Assembly (NCBI RefSeq): GCF_036898095.1
Contig: NC_090761.1
Location: forward strand, 45,164,625 to 45,228,624
Direction: 5' to 3'
Source of the DNA: Palaemon carinicauda
Taxonomy: Eukaryota; Arthropoda; Malacostraca; Decapoda; Palaemonidae
DNA: 64,000 bases
Under the pieces are notes generated by a model, which saw nothing but the letters and a program-made list of their open reading frames with translations, did not search any database and had not been told where the DNA came from. The translations under genes were made by a program, and so were the position numbers. Shown one piece after another: positions 30,396-39,510 of this stretch. The number at the start of each line of letters is the position of its first letter. Position 1 is the first letter of the stretch.

Positions 30396-30825
30396 AGCTT
30401 CGGCCAGCCAAGTTGTAGGAGACTTGCTGTCGTTAAGTAGGTCCTAAACCCAAGGACAATGTCCTATGATGTTGTTAGCGTCGAACTGGGAACGAGAGTC
30501 CAAGAGTGTAGTTGAAAAACAAAAAGATGAGCTATGGTACCATTAAGCATGTCCTTGACCCCAGGACGCTGTTAGCGCTGTAACCAGGAGCTGCTATCAA
30601 AGAGTACAGCTTAAAAAAAAGCATTAAATGCCAATCTCCATCCAGCGGAGGAATGTCTGTTCCCAGTGATGCCTGTCATCAAAAGTAACTGCTCAGTGAG
30701 CAAACAGAAGGGCAGTGCTTTCCTGCTCCTGGCCGGTGATTGCCAGCCACTTGTTTACACCTCGCTATAAAAGTTTTAATTATCGTGTTTTCCAGCTTTG
30801 CTGTTATCTCTCCTATGTAAAGGTT
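30396..30825. other. Unassigned DNA
   Basis: Contains two loosely similar GTCCT..A.CCCAGGAC segments (30,448-30,465 and 30,551-30,568). No gene recognised. Confidence 0.4.
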
Positions 30826-31143
30826 TTAAAGGTCGCTCATGAATGGCAGAGACATGGAAGAGTGACATTGCCCTTGGCCTATCAAGCAGGAAAATGCCCT
30901 AGACACTGACCATATGTACATATGATTAGTGCCCAAACCCCTCTCCACCCAAGCTAGGACCAAGGAGGGCCAGGCAATGGCTGCTGATGACTCAGCATAT
31001 AGACCTATAGGCTCCCCCAAAACCCTCATCCTTAGCTCACAAGGATGGTGAGGTTGCAGTGACCAAAGAAACTAACGAGTTTGAGTGGGACTCGAACACG
31101 AGTCAGGTGTTCACCAGTCAGCAACGTAACCATTGGCCCCCAC
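30826..31143 (-). mobile_element. tRNA-derived SINE
   Basis: Read on the minus strand from 31,143: a tRNA-like head with an A-box-like segment (CCAATGGTTACGTTG) and a clear B box (GTTCGAGTCCC near 31,090). A tRNA-unrelated body follows, with CAACCTCACCATCCTTGTGA, GAGCCTATAGGTCTATATGC and GAGTCATCAGCAGCCATTGC. The body matches, from memory, a SINE abundant in decapod crustaceans. The internal boxes are pol III promoter elements. It lacks a clear A-rich tail, so it may be 3' truncated. Confidence 0.75.
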
Positions 31144-32305
31144 AACCCAAATGTTTGTATTTGTTTTGGAACAAAATTATAATCAAACCTTTCATAAATC
31201 TACCTTTAAAGTATTAAAATACTGTATTCCCCTGTCCATAATGTTTGGGAAAAGTAAGATAACTAAGCATATATACAGATATGCACTGTATAATTTTCAA
31301 CGAAAAAAAGTCCTAGACCTACCCATTAACAGTGATGGTTTAGTTATAGACATCAAAGTAATACAGTACTTTAAGTATGGTTAGTGAGGGGTCACGCATC
31401 ACTCCTCACTCAGGTTAGAACCTGGTTCCTTATTTTGGTTAAATTTGGGATGGTTAGGTTAGGATGGATCAACATATTCAAATCAGTTTTCCAGGAAATG
31501 TACGTTACTTCAAATTCTCAATAACATGGAATTCACTATACGAAATGGTATGATTCTTGGCCATTTTGGTATTTTTTCTATGGGAATATAACATGGGACT
31601 GAATAATTATTCAAGTCATTTAGTGATAAAAATGTTTCGAGTTTACTGTTGTTAAAAGAGGTGATGCTTGTTCATTGCTCCTGCGATGACATTTGCAAGA
31701 GCTTACTAAAGGTTTTTTTAAAAATTAAAAATGACCAACATTTTCATCTATAAAATCCTAAATTTTGCTAGCAGATATGTGTAATTTTTATGTGAAGGGG
31801 AATTATTTAAATGCTTTTATATATGAAATTAATGCTTAAGGCTATTTATATCCATTTAAAAGTACAGTTGTACATTCTAATGGTAAATGGCTCCCTTGCA
31901 AAATGAAAAATTCCCCAATTATTGAATAATAAACATCTAAGAAAAAAATAAAAAAGACATGTGCACTATAGTCCTATCTCTCAAACATACGGTGTACAAT
32001 ACAAGGCTGTTGTGAACTATGATTTCTATGACTTACAATTGGTCAGGTTAAGTGGAATGGGTTCAGCATCCACCCAAATCGGGCAAGGACCCAATATACT
32101 AGATTAGATTAGGATAAGCCTACAATGCACCCCAGTATTTTCTGAATTCTGGACAGGCCACGTAGACTAGCCATAATAGGTTAGTTTAGGTTAAAATGCA
32201 TCCTTGAAACTGTCTTTGATATAATTCTGTATCTAGTGCATAGTTCCTAAACTCTGCATGATGACAGCTGAACTGTATTTTTCCAACTGATTTTCATATC
32301 TGAAG
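31144..32305. other. AT-rich DNA, no gene seen
   Basis: Contains scattered GGTTAGG motifs and an open frame at 31,133-31,384 without a motif. Nothing supports a gene or element. Confidence 0.5.
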
Positions 32306-32438
32306 ATAAATAGAAGAAAGACAGAATTCGGAGATAATGAGAATGGAGTATGCAATGGAAGATGAAATATCACTGGAAGGTGGAAGAATTAATGAGGTAG
32401 AATCATTTAAGTATTTAGGAACTATGATCTCCAATAAT
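32306..32438 (+). pseudogene. LINE reverse transcriptase, 5' part of a frame split by element B
   Basis: Encodes EIMRMEYAMEDEISLEGG, then VESFKYLGTMISNN. FKYLGxxI is the hallmark strand late in non-LTR retrotransposon RT domains. The frame resumes at 38,984 with GSLELEFSEKFKKANQT, exactly what follows that motif in this protein class. The upstream catalytic RT part is absent, so the fragment is 5' truncated. Confidence 0.8.
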
Positions 32439-32635
32439 GTTATTTTCATTAGTAAAATAAATTTTTGAATATACTTACCCGATGATCATGTAGCTGTCAA
32501 CTCCGTTGCCCGACAGAAATCTACGGTCGGGATACGCCAGCGATCGCTATCCAGGTGGGGGTGTACTCATCAGCGCCATCTGTGGTCAGGTACTCAAGTA
32601 CTTCTTGTCAACAAGAACTCAATTTTCTCCTCGGT
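32439..32635. repeat. Left inverted terminal repeat of element B
   Basis: Tip GTTATTTTCATTAGTAAAAT as in element A. The shared part from TACCCGATGATCATGTAGCT is the reverse complement of 38,812-38,960. Confidence 0.95.
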
Positions 32636-32676
32636 CCACTGGTTCTCTATGGGGAGGAAGGGCGGGTTCTTTAATT

Positions 32677-32766
32677 CATGATCATCGGGTAAGTATATTC
32701 AAAAATTTATTTTACTAATGAAAATAACATTTTTCAATATTAATCTTACCCGATGATCATGTAGCT
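32677..32766. other. Internal complementary region of element B
   Basis: CATGATCATCGGGTAAGTAT...AATAAC is the complement of the left tip. It is joined to TTTTTCAATATTAATCTTAC..., the complement of the right tip, with the junction AATAACATTTTTC as in element A. It carries this element's own GATGATCATG variant. Confidence 0.95.
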
Positions 32767-33166
32767 GATTCACACCCAGGGTGGTGGGTGGAGACCAGCA
32801 TACATGTTAACAAAGAAGCTAAGTATCCCGTATTTCATTTTATTAGTTATTCAAAATAACAAACATAAAATAAATAAGTACCTGGTAAGGAAGTCGACTT
32901 GAACCATTACTCTGCCTTTATTAAGTACGTCTTCCTTACTGAGCGTAGCGGTCCTCTTAGGATGCTGAACGACTCTTAGGTGCTGAAGTATAAAGGGCTG
33001 CAACCCATACTAAAGGACCTCATCACAACCTCTAACCTAGGCGCTTCTCAAGAAAGAATTGACCACCCGCCAAATCAACCAGGATGCGGAAGGCTTCTTA
33101 GCCGACCGTACAACCCAAAAACAACAATAAAAAGTATTCAAGAGAAAGGTTAAAAAGGTTATGGGA

Positions 33167-35815
33167 TTATGGGAATGTAGTGGCTGAGCCCTCACCTACT
33201 ACTGCACTCGCTGCTACGAATGGTCCCAGGGTGTAGCAGTTCTCGTAAAGAGACTGGACATCTTTGAGATAGAATGATGCGAACACTGACTTGCTTCTCC
33301 AATAGGTTGCATCCATAACACTCTGCAGAGAACGGTTCTGTTTGAAGGCCACTGAAGTAGCCACAGCTCTCACTTCATGTGTCCTTACCTTCAGCAAAGC
33401 AAGGTCTTCTTCCTTCAGATGAGAATGTGCTTCTCTAATCAGAAGCCTGATGTAGTAAGAAACTGCGTTCCTAGACATTGGTAGAGAAGGCTTCTTGATA
33501 GCACACCATAAGGCTTCTGATTGTCCTCGTAAAGGTTTTGACCTTCTTAGATAGTACCTAAGAGCTCTAACTGGGCAAAGTACTCTCTCCAGTTCGTTCC
33601 CCACCAAGTTGGACAGGCTTGGGATCTCGAACGACTTAGGCCAAGGACGTGAAGGAAGCTCGTTTTTCGCCAAAAAACCGAGCTGCAAGGAACATGTAGC
33701 CGTTTCAGATGTGAAACCTATGTTCCTGCTGAAGGCGTGGATCTCACTTACTCTTTTAGCTGTTGCTAAGCACACGAGGAAAAGAGTTTTTAATGTTAGG
33801 TCCTTAAAAGAGGCTGATTGGAGAGGTTCAAATCTTGATGACATAAGGAACCTTAGGACCACGTCTAGATTCCAGCCTGGAGTGGACAACCGACGTTCCT
33901 TTGAGGTCTCAAAAGACCTAAGGAGGTCCTGTAGATCTTTGTTGGTGGAAAGATCCAAGCCTCTGTGGCAGAAAACCGCTGCCAACATACTTCTGTAACC
34001 CTTGATCGTAGGAGCTGATAGGGATCTTACGTTCCTTAGATGTAACAGGAAGTCAGCAATCTGGGTTACAGTGGTACTGGTTGAGGAAACTGCATTGGCC
34101 TTGCACCAGCTTCGGAAGACTTCCCATTTAGACTGATAGACTCTGAGAGTGGATGTCCTCCTTGCTCTGGCAATCGCTCTGGCTGCCTCCTTCGAAAAGC
34201 CTCTAGCTCTTGAGAGTCTTTCGATAGTCTGAAGGCAGTCAGACGAAGAGCGTGGAGGTTTGGGTGTACCTTCTTTACGTGAGGTTGACGCAGAAGGTCC
34301 ACTCTTAGAGGAAGAGTCCTGGGAACGTCGACCAGCCATTGCAGTACCTCTGTGAACCTTTCTCTCGCGGGCCAGAGGGGAGCAACCAACGTCAGCCGTG
34401 TCCCTTTGTGAGAGGCGAACTCCTGAAGTACCCTGTTGACAATCTTGAACGGCGGGAATGCATACAGGTCGAGATGGGACCAATCCAGCAGAAAGGCATC
34501 CACGTGAACTGCTGCTGGGTCTGGAATCGGAGAACAATACAACGGGAGCCTCTTGGTCATCGAGGTAGCGAACAGATCTATGGTTGGCTGACCCCACAGG
34601 GCCCAAAGTCTGCTGCAAACATTCTTGTGAAGGGTCCACTCTGTGGGGATGACCTGACCCTTCCGGCTGAGGCGATCTGCCATGACATTCGTATCGCCCT
34701 GAATGAACCTCGTTACCAGCGTGAGCTTTCGATCTTTTGACCAAATGAGGAGGTCCCTTGCGATCTCGAACAACTTCCTCGAATGAGTCCCTCCCTGCTT
34801 GGAGATGTAAGCCAAGGCTGTGGTGTTGTCGGAGTTCACCTCCACCACCTTGTTTAGCTGGAGGGACTTGAAGTTTATCAAGGCCAGATGAACCGCCAAC
34901 AACTCCTTGCAATTGATGTGAAGTTTCCTTTGCTCCTGATTCCATGTTCCCGAGCATTCCTGTCCGTCCAATGTCGCACCCCAGCCCGTGTCTGATGCGT
35001 CCGAGAAGAGACGGTGGTCGGGGGTCTGAACAGCCAAAGGTAGACCTTCCTTGAGAAGAATGCTGTTCTTCCACCACGTTAGAGTAGACCTCATCTCTTC
35101 GGAAACAGGAACTGAGACCGTCTCTAGCGTCATGTCCTTTATCCAGTGAGCAGCTAGATGATACTGAAGGGGGCGGAGGTGGAGTCTCCCTAACTCGATG
35201 AACAGGGCCAGCGATGAAAGTGTCCCTGTTAGACTCATCCACTGCCTGACTGAGCATCGGTTCCTTCTCATCATGCTCTGGATGCATTCTAGGGCTTGGT
35301 TGATCCTTGGGGCCGACGGAAAAGCCCGAAAAGCTCGACTCTGAATCTCCATACCCAGGTAGACAATGGTCTGGGATGGGACGAGCTGGGACTTCTCTAA
35401 ATTGACCAGGAGGCCCAGTTCCTTGGTCAGATCCATAGTCCATCTGAGATTCTCCAGACAGCGACGACTTGTGGGAGCTCTTAAAAGCCAGTCGTCTAAA
35501 TAGAGGGAGGCTCTGATGTCTGCCAAGTGAAGGAATTTCGCAATATTCCTCATCAGTCTGGTAAACACAAGACGTGCCGTGCTTAGGCCAAAGCACAGGG
35601 CTTGGAACTGGTACACAACCTTTCCAAAGACGAATCTCAGGAAAGGTTGGGAGTCTGGATGGATGGGGACGTGAAAGTATGCGTCTTTCAGGTCTAACGA
35701 GACCATCCAGTCCTCCTGCCTGACCGCTGCTAGGACCGACTTCGTCGTCTCCATCGTGAACGTCTGCTTGGTGACAAAAGCATTGAGAGCACTGACGTCC
35801 AGCACCGGTCTCCAA
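33167..35815 (-). CDS. Tyrosine recombinase of DIRS element B
   Basis: Recombinase domain at about 34,255-33,167, collinear with that of A. VYQSKWEVFRSWCKANAV and the PTIKGYRSML core-binding part are followed by Arg in TAKRVSEIHAF (about 33,760), His-x-x-Arg in THEVRAVAT (about 33,375) and Tyr in FASFYLKDV (about 33,270). The active-site set is complete. The long upstream part of this frame overlaps RT and is likely non-coding. In B that upstream frame is interrupted by one TAA near 35,825 where A has CAA. The real start is unknown. Confidence 0.9.
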   Translation of the reverse strand: METGAGRQCSQCFCHQADVHDGDDEVGPSSGQAGGLDGLVRPERRILSRPHPSRLPTFPEIRLWKGCVPVPSPVLWPKHGTSCVYQTDEEYCEIPSLGRHQSLPLFRRLAFKSSHKSSLSGESQMDYGSDQGTGPPGQFREVPARPIPDHCLPGYGDSESSFSGFSVGPKDQPSPRMHPEHDEKEPMLSQAVDESNRDTFIAGPVHRVRETPPPPPSVSSSCSLDKGHDARDGLSSCFRRDEVYSNVVEEQHSSQGRSTFGCSDPRPPSLLGRIRHGLGCDIGRTGMLGNMESGAKETSHQLQGVVGGSSGLDKLQVPPAKQGGGGELRQHHSLGLHLQAGRDSFEEVVRDRKGPPHLVKRSKAHAGNEVHSGRYECHGRSPQPEGSGHPHRVDPSQECLQQTLGPVGSANHRSVRYLDDQEAPVVLFSDSRPSSSSRGCLSAGLVPSRPVCIPAVQDCQQGTSGVRLSQRDTADVGCSPLARERKVHRGTAMAGRRSQDSSSKSGPSASTSRKEGTPKPPRSSSDCLQTIERLSRARGFSKEAARAIARARRTSTLRVYQSKWEVFRSWCKANAVSSTSTTVTQIADFLLHLRNVRSLSAPTIKGYRSMLAAVFCHRGLDLSTNKDLQDLLRSFETSKERRLSTPGWNLDVVLRFLMSSRFEPLQSASFKDLTLKTLFLVCLATAKRVSEIHAFSRNIGFTSETATCSLQLGFLAKNELPSRPWPKSFEIPSLSNLVGNELERVLCPVRALRYYLRRSKPLRGQSEALWCAIKKPSLPMSRNAVSYYIRLLIREAHSHLKEEDLALLKVRTHEVRAVATSVAFKQNRSLQSVMDATYWRSKSVFASFYLKDVQSLYENCYTLGPFVAASAVVGEGSATTFP

Positions 35816-36252
35816 CCTCCTGTCTTCTTAGCTACCAGGAAGAGACGGTTGTAAAAGCCCGGGGATTGATGATCCCGGACTATGACCACTGCTTCCTTTT
35901 GTAGCAAGAGCGACACCTCTTGTTGCAACGCTAGCCTCTTGTCCTTCTCCTTGTAGTTGGGAGAGAGGTTGATGGGAGATGTAGCTAGAAGGGGATTGCA
36001 GCAGAACGGAATTCTGTATCCCTCCCTTAGCCACTTCACAGACTGAGCGTCTGCACCTCTGCTCTCCCAAGCTTGCCAGAAGGTCTTGAGTCTGGCTCCT
36101 ACTGCTGTCTGGAGAGGAAGGCAGTCAAAACTTGCCTTTTGCGGACTTGGAACCCTTCTTGGACTTGCCACGGTGACTGTCTGCACGGGTACCTCCTCTG
36201 CTGGAGGTTCTGCCACGAAAGGGCGGGATGAACCTAGAAGCAGGTGTATCAA
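34066..36252 (-). CDS. RT-RNase H-DNA methyltransferase polyprotein of DIRS element B
   Basis: Closely similar to A. RT has SLDLKDAYFHVPIHP, ALCFGLSTAR (A has AP) and ASLYLDDWLL (about 35,495). RNase H has RLFSDASDTGWGATL (about 34,995), VNSDNTTALAYI and MADRLSR. The methyltransferase-like part has PTIDLFAT, YAFPPFKI (about 34,460) and APLWPARERF. The first ATG (36,252) is internal to the region where A has no ATG. A shared segment (RPFVAEPPAEEVPVQT) precedes the conserved domain in both, which suggests the N-terminus is made by frameshift from gag. The frame is +1 relative to gag and overlaps its last 128 bp. Confidence 0.92.
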   Translation of the reverse strand: MIHLLLGSSRPFVAEPPAEEVPVQTVTVASPRRVPSPQKASFDCLPLQTAVGARLKTFWQAWESRGADAQSVKWLREGYRIPFCCNPLLATSPINLSPNYKEKDKRLALQQEVSLLLQKEAVVIVRDHQSPGFYNRLFLVAKKTGGWRPVLDVSALNAFVTKQTFTMETTKSVLAAVRQEDWMVSLDLKDAYFHVPIHPDSQPFLRFVFGKVVYQFQALCFGLSTARLVFTRLMRNIAKFLHLADIRASLYLDDWLLRAPTSRRCLENLRWTMDLTKELGLLVNLEKSQLVPSQTIVYLGMEIQSRAFRAFPSAPRINQALECIQSMMRRNRCSVRQWMSLTGTLSSLALFIELGRLHLRPLQYHLAAHWIKDMTLETVSVPVSEEMRSTLTWWKNSILLKEGLPLAVQTPDHRLFSDASDTGWGATLDGQECSGTWNQEQRKLHINCKELLAVHLALINFKSLQLNKVVEVNSDNTTALAYISKQGGTHSRKLFEIARDLLIWSKDRKLTLVTRFIQGDTNVMADRLSRKGQVIPTEWTLHKNVCSRLWALWGQPTIDLFATSMTKRLPLYCSPIPDPAAVHVDAFLLDWSHLDLYAFPPFKIVNRVLQEFASHKGTRLTLVAPLWPARERFTEVLQWLVDVPRTLPLRVDLLRQPHVKKVHPNLHALRLTAFRLSKDSQELEAFRRRQPERLPEQGGHPLSESISLNGKSSEAGARPMQFPQPVPL

Positions 36253-38620
36253 CTGCTGCAGGGCGGAAGGGTCTAGGCACGGAAGGTAAGGTTTTAGCCT
36301 TACGTGCAGAAGAAGCCATCAGATCATGAGTATCCTGGATAAGTGAAGCAGCCATCCCCTTAATCAACTCCTCCGGAAACAAACACTTAGAGAGAGGAGC
36401 AAACAACAACTCTGACTTCTGGCAAGGAGTGATACCAGCAGATAAGAAGGAGCAAAGATGTTCTCTCTTCTTGAGGACTCCTGATACATATGAAGCCGCA
36501 AGTTCACCAGACCCATCCCGAAATGCCTTGTCCATGCTAGACATGATCAGCATGGCCGAGTCCTTATCTGAAGGGGAAGTCTTCCTGCTTAAGGCTCCCA
36601 AACACCAATCGAGGAAGTTGAATATCTCGAAGGCACGAAAGACTCCCTTCAACAGATGATCTAGATCGGAAAAGGACCAGCAGATCTTCGAACGTCTCAT
36701 AGCCAACCTGCGGGGAGAGTCAACCAGACTTGAGAAGTCGGCCTGGGCAGAGGCAGGAACCCCCAAGCCAGGTTCCTCTCCCGTGGCATACCAGACGCTC
36801 GACTTAGAAGCAAGCTTGGGAGGAGGAAACACAAAAGAGGTCCTTCCCAGTTGCTTCTTGGAATGCAACCAGTCCCCCATAACCCTCAAAGCTCTCCTAG
36901 ATGATCTGGCGAGAACAAGCTTGGTGAAGGCAGGCGCAGCAGACTGCATGCCCAGAGCAAACTCGGAGGGAGGAGAACGAGGGGTTGCAGACACAAAATG
37001 CTCAGGATACAAGTCCCTGAACAAAGCAAGGACTTTGCAAAAGTCTAAGGAGGGTGGCGTAGACTTGTGTCCTTCAACATCAGAGTGAGGTTCATCCAGA
37101 TGAGCAGCTTCATCATCCGATACATCATCATCCGAAAGTTGAGTTGTGAGTGGCAAAGGCAGAGCAGCAAGCTGACCGGCTGAATCCTGCAGAACGGGTG
37201 CATGCGTACCTGCGGATCCAACATCATGCCTCTGCTGGACAGTCTGCGAGCTGGCAACAACAAAAGCAGAGGGCTGGTGTGAGGGAGGGTCTGCGGTGGG
37301 CTGAGGAGCATGCGGTATGGTATGCAGAGCATGCTGTAAGGTATGCGGCTCATGCTGCATGGTATGCGGAGCATGCTGTAAGGTCTGCAGAGCATGCTGC
37401 ATGGGCTGAGGAGAATGCCGCATAGTGCTGGAACCCGGCAACTCCTGATGCGGCAGCTCACGCATGTTAGCAGATGGTGCAGCAAGAACATGCGTCTGGC
37501 AGGGAGGACTGCGCATCGGTGGAGGAGCTCTCACAGGTGGGGTGTGGGAGCAGGCAGCCGCAGTATCTGCTGAGCGCACAACCTCTGCGGGTTGTAGGTT
37601 AACAGGAGAGGTGTTAACCTTCTCGGCATGATACTCCTGCATGAATGCCGCAAGCTGAGACTGCATAGTCTGCAGCATGGACCACTTAGGGTCTACTGTG
37701 GTTGGAGCAACAACAGACGGAGCAGTAGCCTGTTGAGGGACCACTCTACCTCTCTTGGGAGGTGTGCAGTCATCAGATGACTGTGGCGAGTCCGAACTGA
37801 CCCAGTGGCTACACCTGGGCCGTTGGACAAGCTCTGAAGGGACCTTACGTTTGAGCGGTCGTGAGACCTTGGTCCACCGTTTCCTCCTGGAAACTTCTTC
37901 CACAGACGAGGAATGTAAGGGCTCATTCGTCTGTATGTGGATGGGACGATCCTTAACAGATACGTCCGCAACCACAGAGGATACATCCGTGCGCCGATCA
38001 AGGCCTGCCGAACCCTTTGGTCCTTCGACATTGCTTCTCCCCTGGGCTTGGGAGCTTGCAAGAGGTCCCGGACTGGGAGGACGACTGGCACGCACAGATG
38101 TACCCTCATGCGCAACACTGACACTGACACTATGCACATCACTAGCACTAACACTTCCCACTGCACTCTTCGCTTTCAGCTCTCTGACATCTGCCAAGAG
38201 CTGATTGCGGTCACTAACCAACGACTCCACCTTCTCACCGAGAGCCTGAATGGCACGCAACATATCAGCCATTGCAGGCTGAGCACTCGTAGCAGGTTCG
38301 GGAGTCACCACCACAGGGGAAGGAAAAGGTTGAGGGGCATGGGGAGAGGAAAAATCCACAGAGCGAGAAGAACTCCTCCTATCTCTCTCCTTCTCTAACC
38401 TACGTGCATATCTAAGGAATTCGTTAAAATCGAATTCCGAAAGCCCAGCACATTCCCCACATCGATCTTCCAATTGACAGGATTTACCCCTACAATTGGA
38501 ACATACGGTGTGAGGATCTATAGAGGCCTTCGGAAGACGCCTAGTACAAGTCCTAACACTACACTGCCTGTATTTAGGAACTTGGGAATGGTCAGACATC
38601 TTGAATTTAGAAGTAGTCAA
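36125..38620 (-). CDS. Gag-like protein of DIRS element B
   Basis: 831 residues. The N-terminal cysteine module (CTRRLPKA, VCSNCRGKSC, CGEC) and C-terminal globular region (DFCKVLALFRDLYPEHFV, then FRAFEIFNFLDWCLGAL) match A closely. The centre does not: where A has Gln/Pro repeats, B has a short His/Ala/Gln/Met repeat (units like LQHAPHTMQ). The tail is basic and RG-rich. The first ATG gives MTTSKFKMSDHSQ, but A starts at MSDLSQ, so the ATG at about 38,599 may be the real start. Confidence 0.9.
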   Translation of the reverse strand: MTTSKFKMSDHSQVPKYRQCSVRTCTRRLPKASIDPHTVCSNCRGKSCQLEDRCGECAGLSEFDFNEFLRYARRLEKERDRRSSSRSVDFSSPHAPQPFPSPVVVTPEPATSAQPAMADMLRAIQALGEKVESLVSDRNQLLADVRELKAKSAVGSVSASDVHSVSVSVAHEGTSVRASRPPSPGPLASSQAQGRSNVEGPKGSAGLDRRTDVSSVVADVSVKDRPIHIQTNEPLHSSSVEEVSRRKRWTKVSRPLKRKVPSELVQRPRCSHWVSSDSPQSSDDCTPPKRGRVVPQQATAPSVVAPTTVDPKWSMLQTMQSQLAAFMQEYHAEKVNTSPVNLQPAEVVRSADTAAACSHTPPVRAPPPMRSPPCQTHVLAAPSANMRELPHQELPGSSTMRHSPQPMQHALQTLQHAPHTMQHEPHTLQHALHTIPHAPQPTADPPSHQPSAFVVASSQTVQQRHDVGSAGTHAPVLQDSAGQLAALPLPLTTQLSDDDVSDDEAAHLDEPHSDVEGHKSTPPSLDFCKVLALFRDLYPEHFVSATPRSPPSEFALGMQSAAPAFTKLVLARSSRRALRVMGDWLHSKKQLGRTSFVFPPPKLASKSSVWYATGEEPGLGVPASAQADFSSLVDSPRRLAMRRSKICWSFSDLDHLLKGVFRAFEIFNFLDWCLGALSRKTSPSDKDSAMLIMSSMDKAFRDGSGELAASYVSGVLKKREHLCSFLSAGITPCQKSELLFAPLSKCLFPEELIKGMAASLIQDTHDLMASSARKAKTLPSVPRPFRPAAVDTPASRFIPPFRGRTSSRGGTRADSHRGKSKKGSKSAKGKF
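37310..37430. repeat. Minisatellite inside gag of element B
   Basis: Tandem 15/30 bp units built around GCATGCTGTAAGGTATGCGG, coding for the His/Ala/Gln repeat. Copy differences are mostly single bases. Confidence 0.8.
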
Positions 38621-38811
38621 GGGGGAATTCCAAAATTAAGCAAAGTTCGTTAGCCAATGAATCAAATTAATTCCAAAAGCTTGCTAAGCTAAGGATAAAG
38701 CTTCCTGAACAGCGAAGGCTAAACTTTAGAGCAAATACATCACCAAAACGTGAACAAAAGACTCCAAAATCAACAGCGTATCCAAGTAGGTCTTGCCGGC
38801 GGCACGACAGA

Positions 38812-38982
38812 GGAAAAATTGAGTTCTTGTTGACAAGAAGTACTTGAGTACCTGACCACAGATGGCGCTGATGAGTACACCCCCACCTGGATAGCGATCG
38901 CTGGCGTATCCCGACCGTAGATTTCTGTCGGGCAACGGAGTTGACAGCTACATGATCATCGGGTAAGATTAATATTGAAAAA
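38812..38982. repeat. Right inverted terminal repeat of element B
   Basis: Reverse complement of the left ITR, ending in GGGTAAGATTAATATTGAAA plus AA. The leader up to the gag start is about 190 bp. Confidence 0.95.
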
Positions 38983-38983
38983 A

Positions 38984-39510
38984 GGGTCTTTAGAGTTAGA
39001 GTTTAGTGAAAAATTTAAAAAAGCAAATCAGACAATGGCTAGGTTAAGTAAAATTGGGAAATCAAATTGCCTTTAATTACATATAAAAATCAGGCTATAT
39101 ATCAGTTTATTGAGATTGGTGTTACTCTATGGACATATGTCATAGTATGATAATGAAAAAATCTCCAATAGATTTAGTAGATTTGAGAACAAAGCCCTTA
39201 GAAGGATACTGTATTGGGAGTTAAATGGCAGGGCAGGATTAGAGATAAGACTATAAGAGGGATTACTCAAGGGGTACATGAAGATGGTTTCGGCATGCTC
39301 TTCTCACTCCCCAAGAGTTTAGTTCAAACATTCAGCTGGGCTCCACAAGGCACTAGAAGAATTGGAAGACCCAAGCCTACATGGCTAAGAACTGTGAGGC
39401 GTGAAGTAGGAGATGATGAATGGAGAAGTATTGAATTAAAAGATCAAGATAGAGACAACTGGCAAAATCTAATCGAGGCCATTTGCATCAATAAGCGTAG
39501 GAGGAGATGA
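38984..39510 (+). pseudogene. LINE reverse transcriptase C-terminus, 3' part of the frame split by element B
   Basis: Starts GSLELEFSEKFKKANQT in the frame that continues 32,306-32,438, then breaks. Later parts are LLRLVLLYGHMS, FENKALRRILYWEL (39,190-39,230) and TRRIGRPKPTWLRTVRREVG to RDNWQNLIEAI at 39,214-39,507. Motifs of this kind (ALRRIL, GRPKxTW) occur at the C-termini of many arthropod LINE ORF2 proteins. It ends with Arg codons and TGATGATGA-type sequence. Several stops between the pieces. Confidence 0.8.

Larger units (their letters stand above)
32439..38982 (-). mobile_element. DIRS1-like retrotransposon, element B, structurally complete
   Basis: Same family and layout as element A: minus strand, ITRs, ICR and three long overlapping frames with the same relative phases. 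It differs in the ITR (GATGATCATG instead of GATAATCATG) and in the central gag repeat. All three main frames are open. Inserted in a LINE RT fragment, whose two halves abut the ends. One extra A at 38,983 is ambiguous between element and flank. Confidence 0.95.

Noticed and set aside
31075..31143. Functional tRNA gene
   Set aside because: The tRNA-like boxes are part of a SINE. The cloverleaf is not closed and a SINE body follows.
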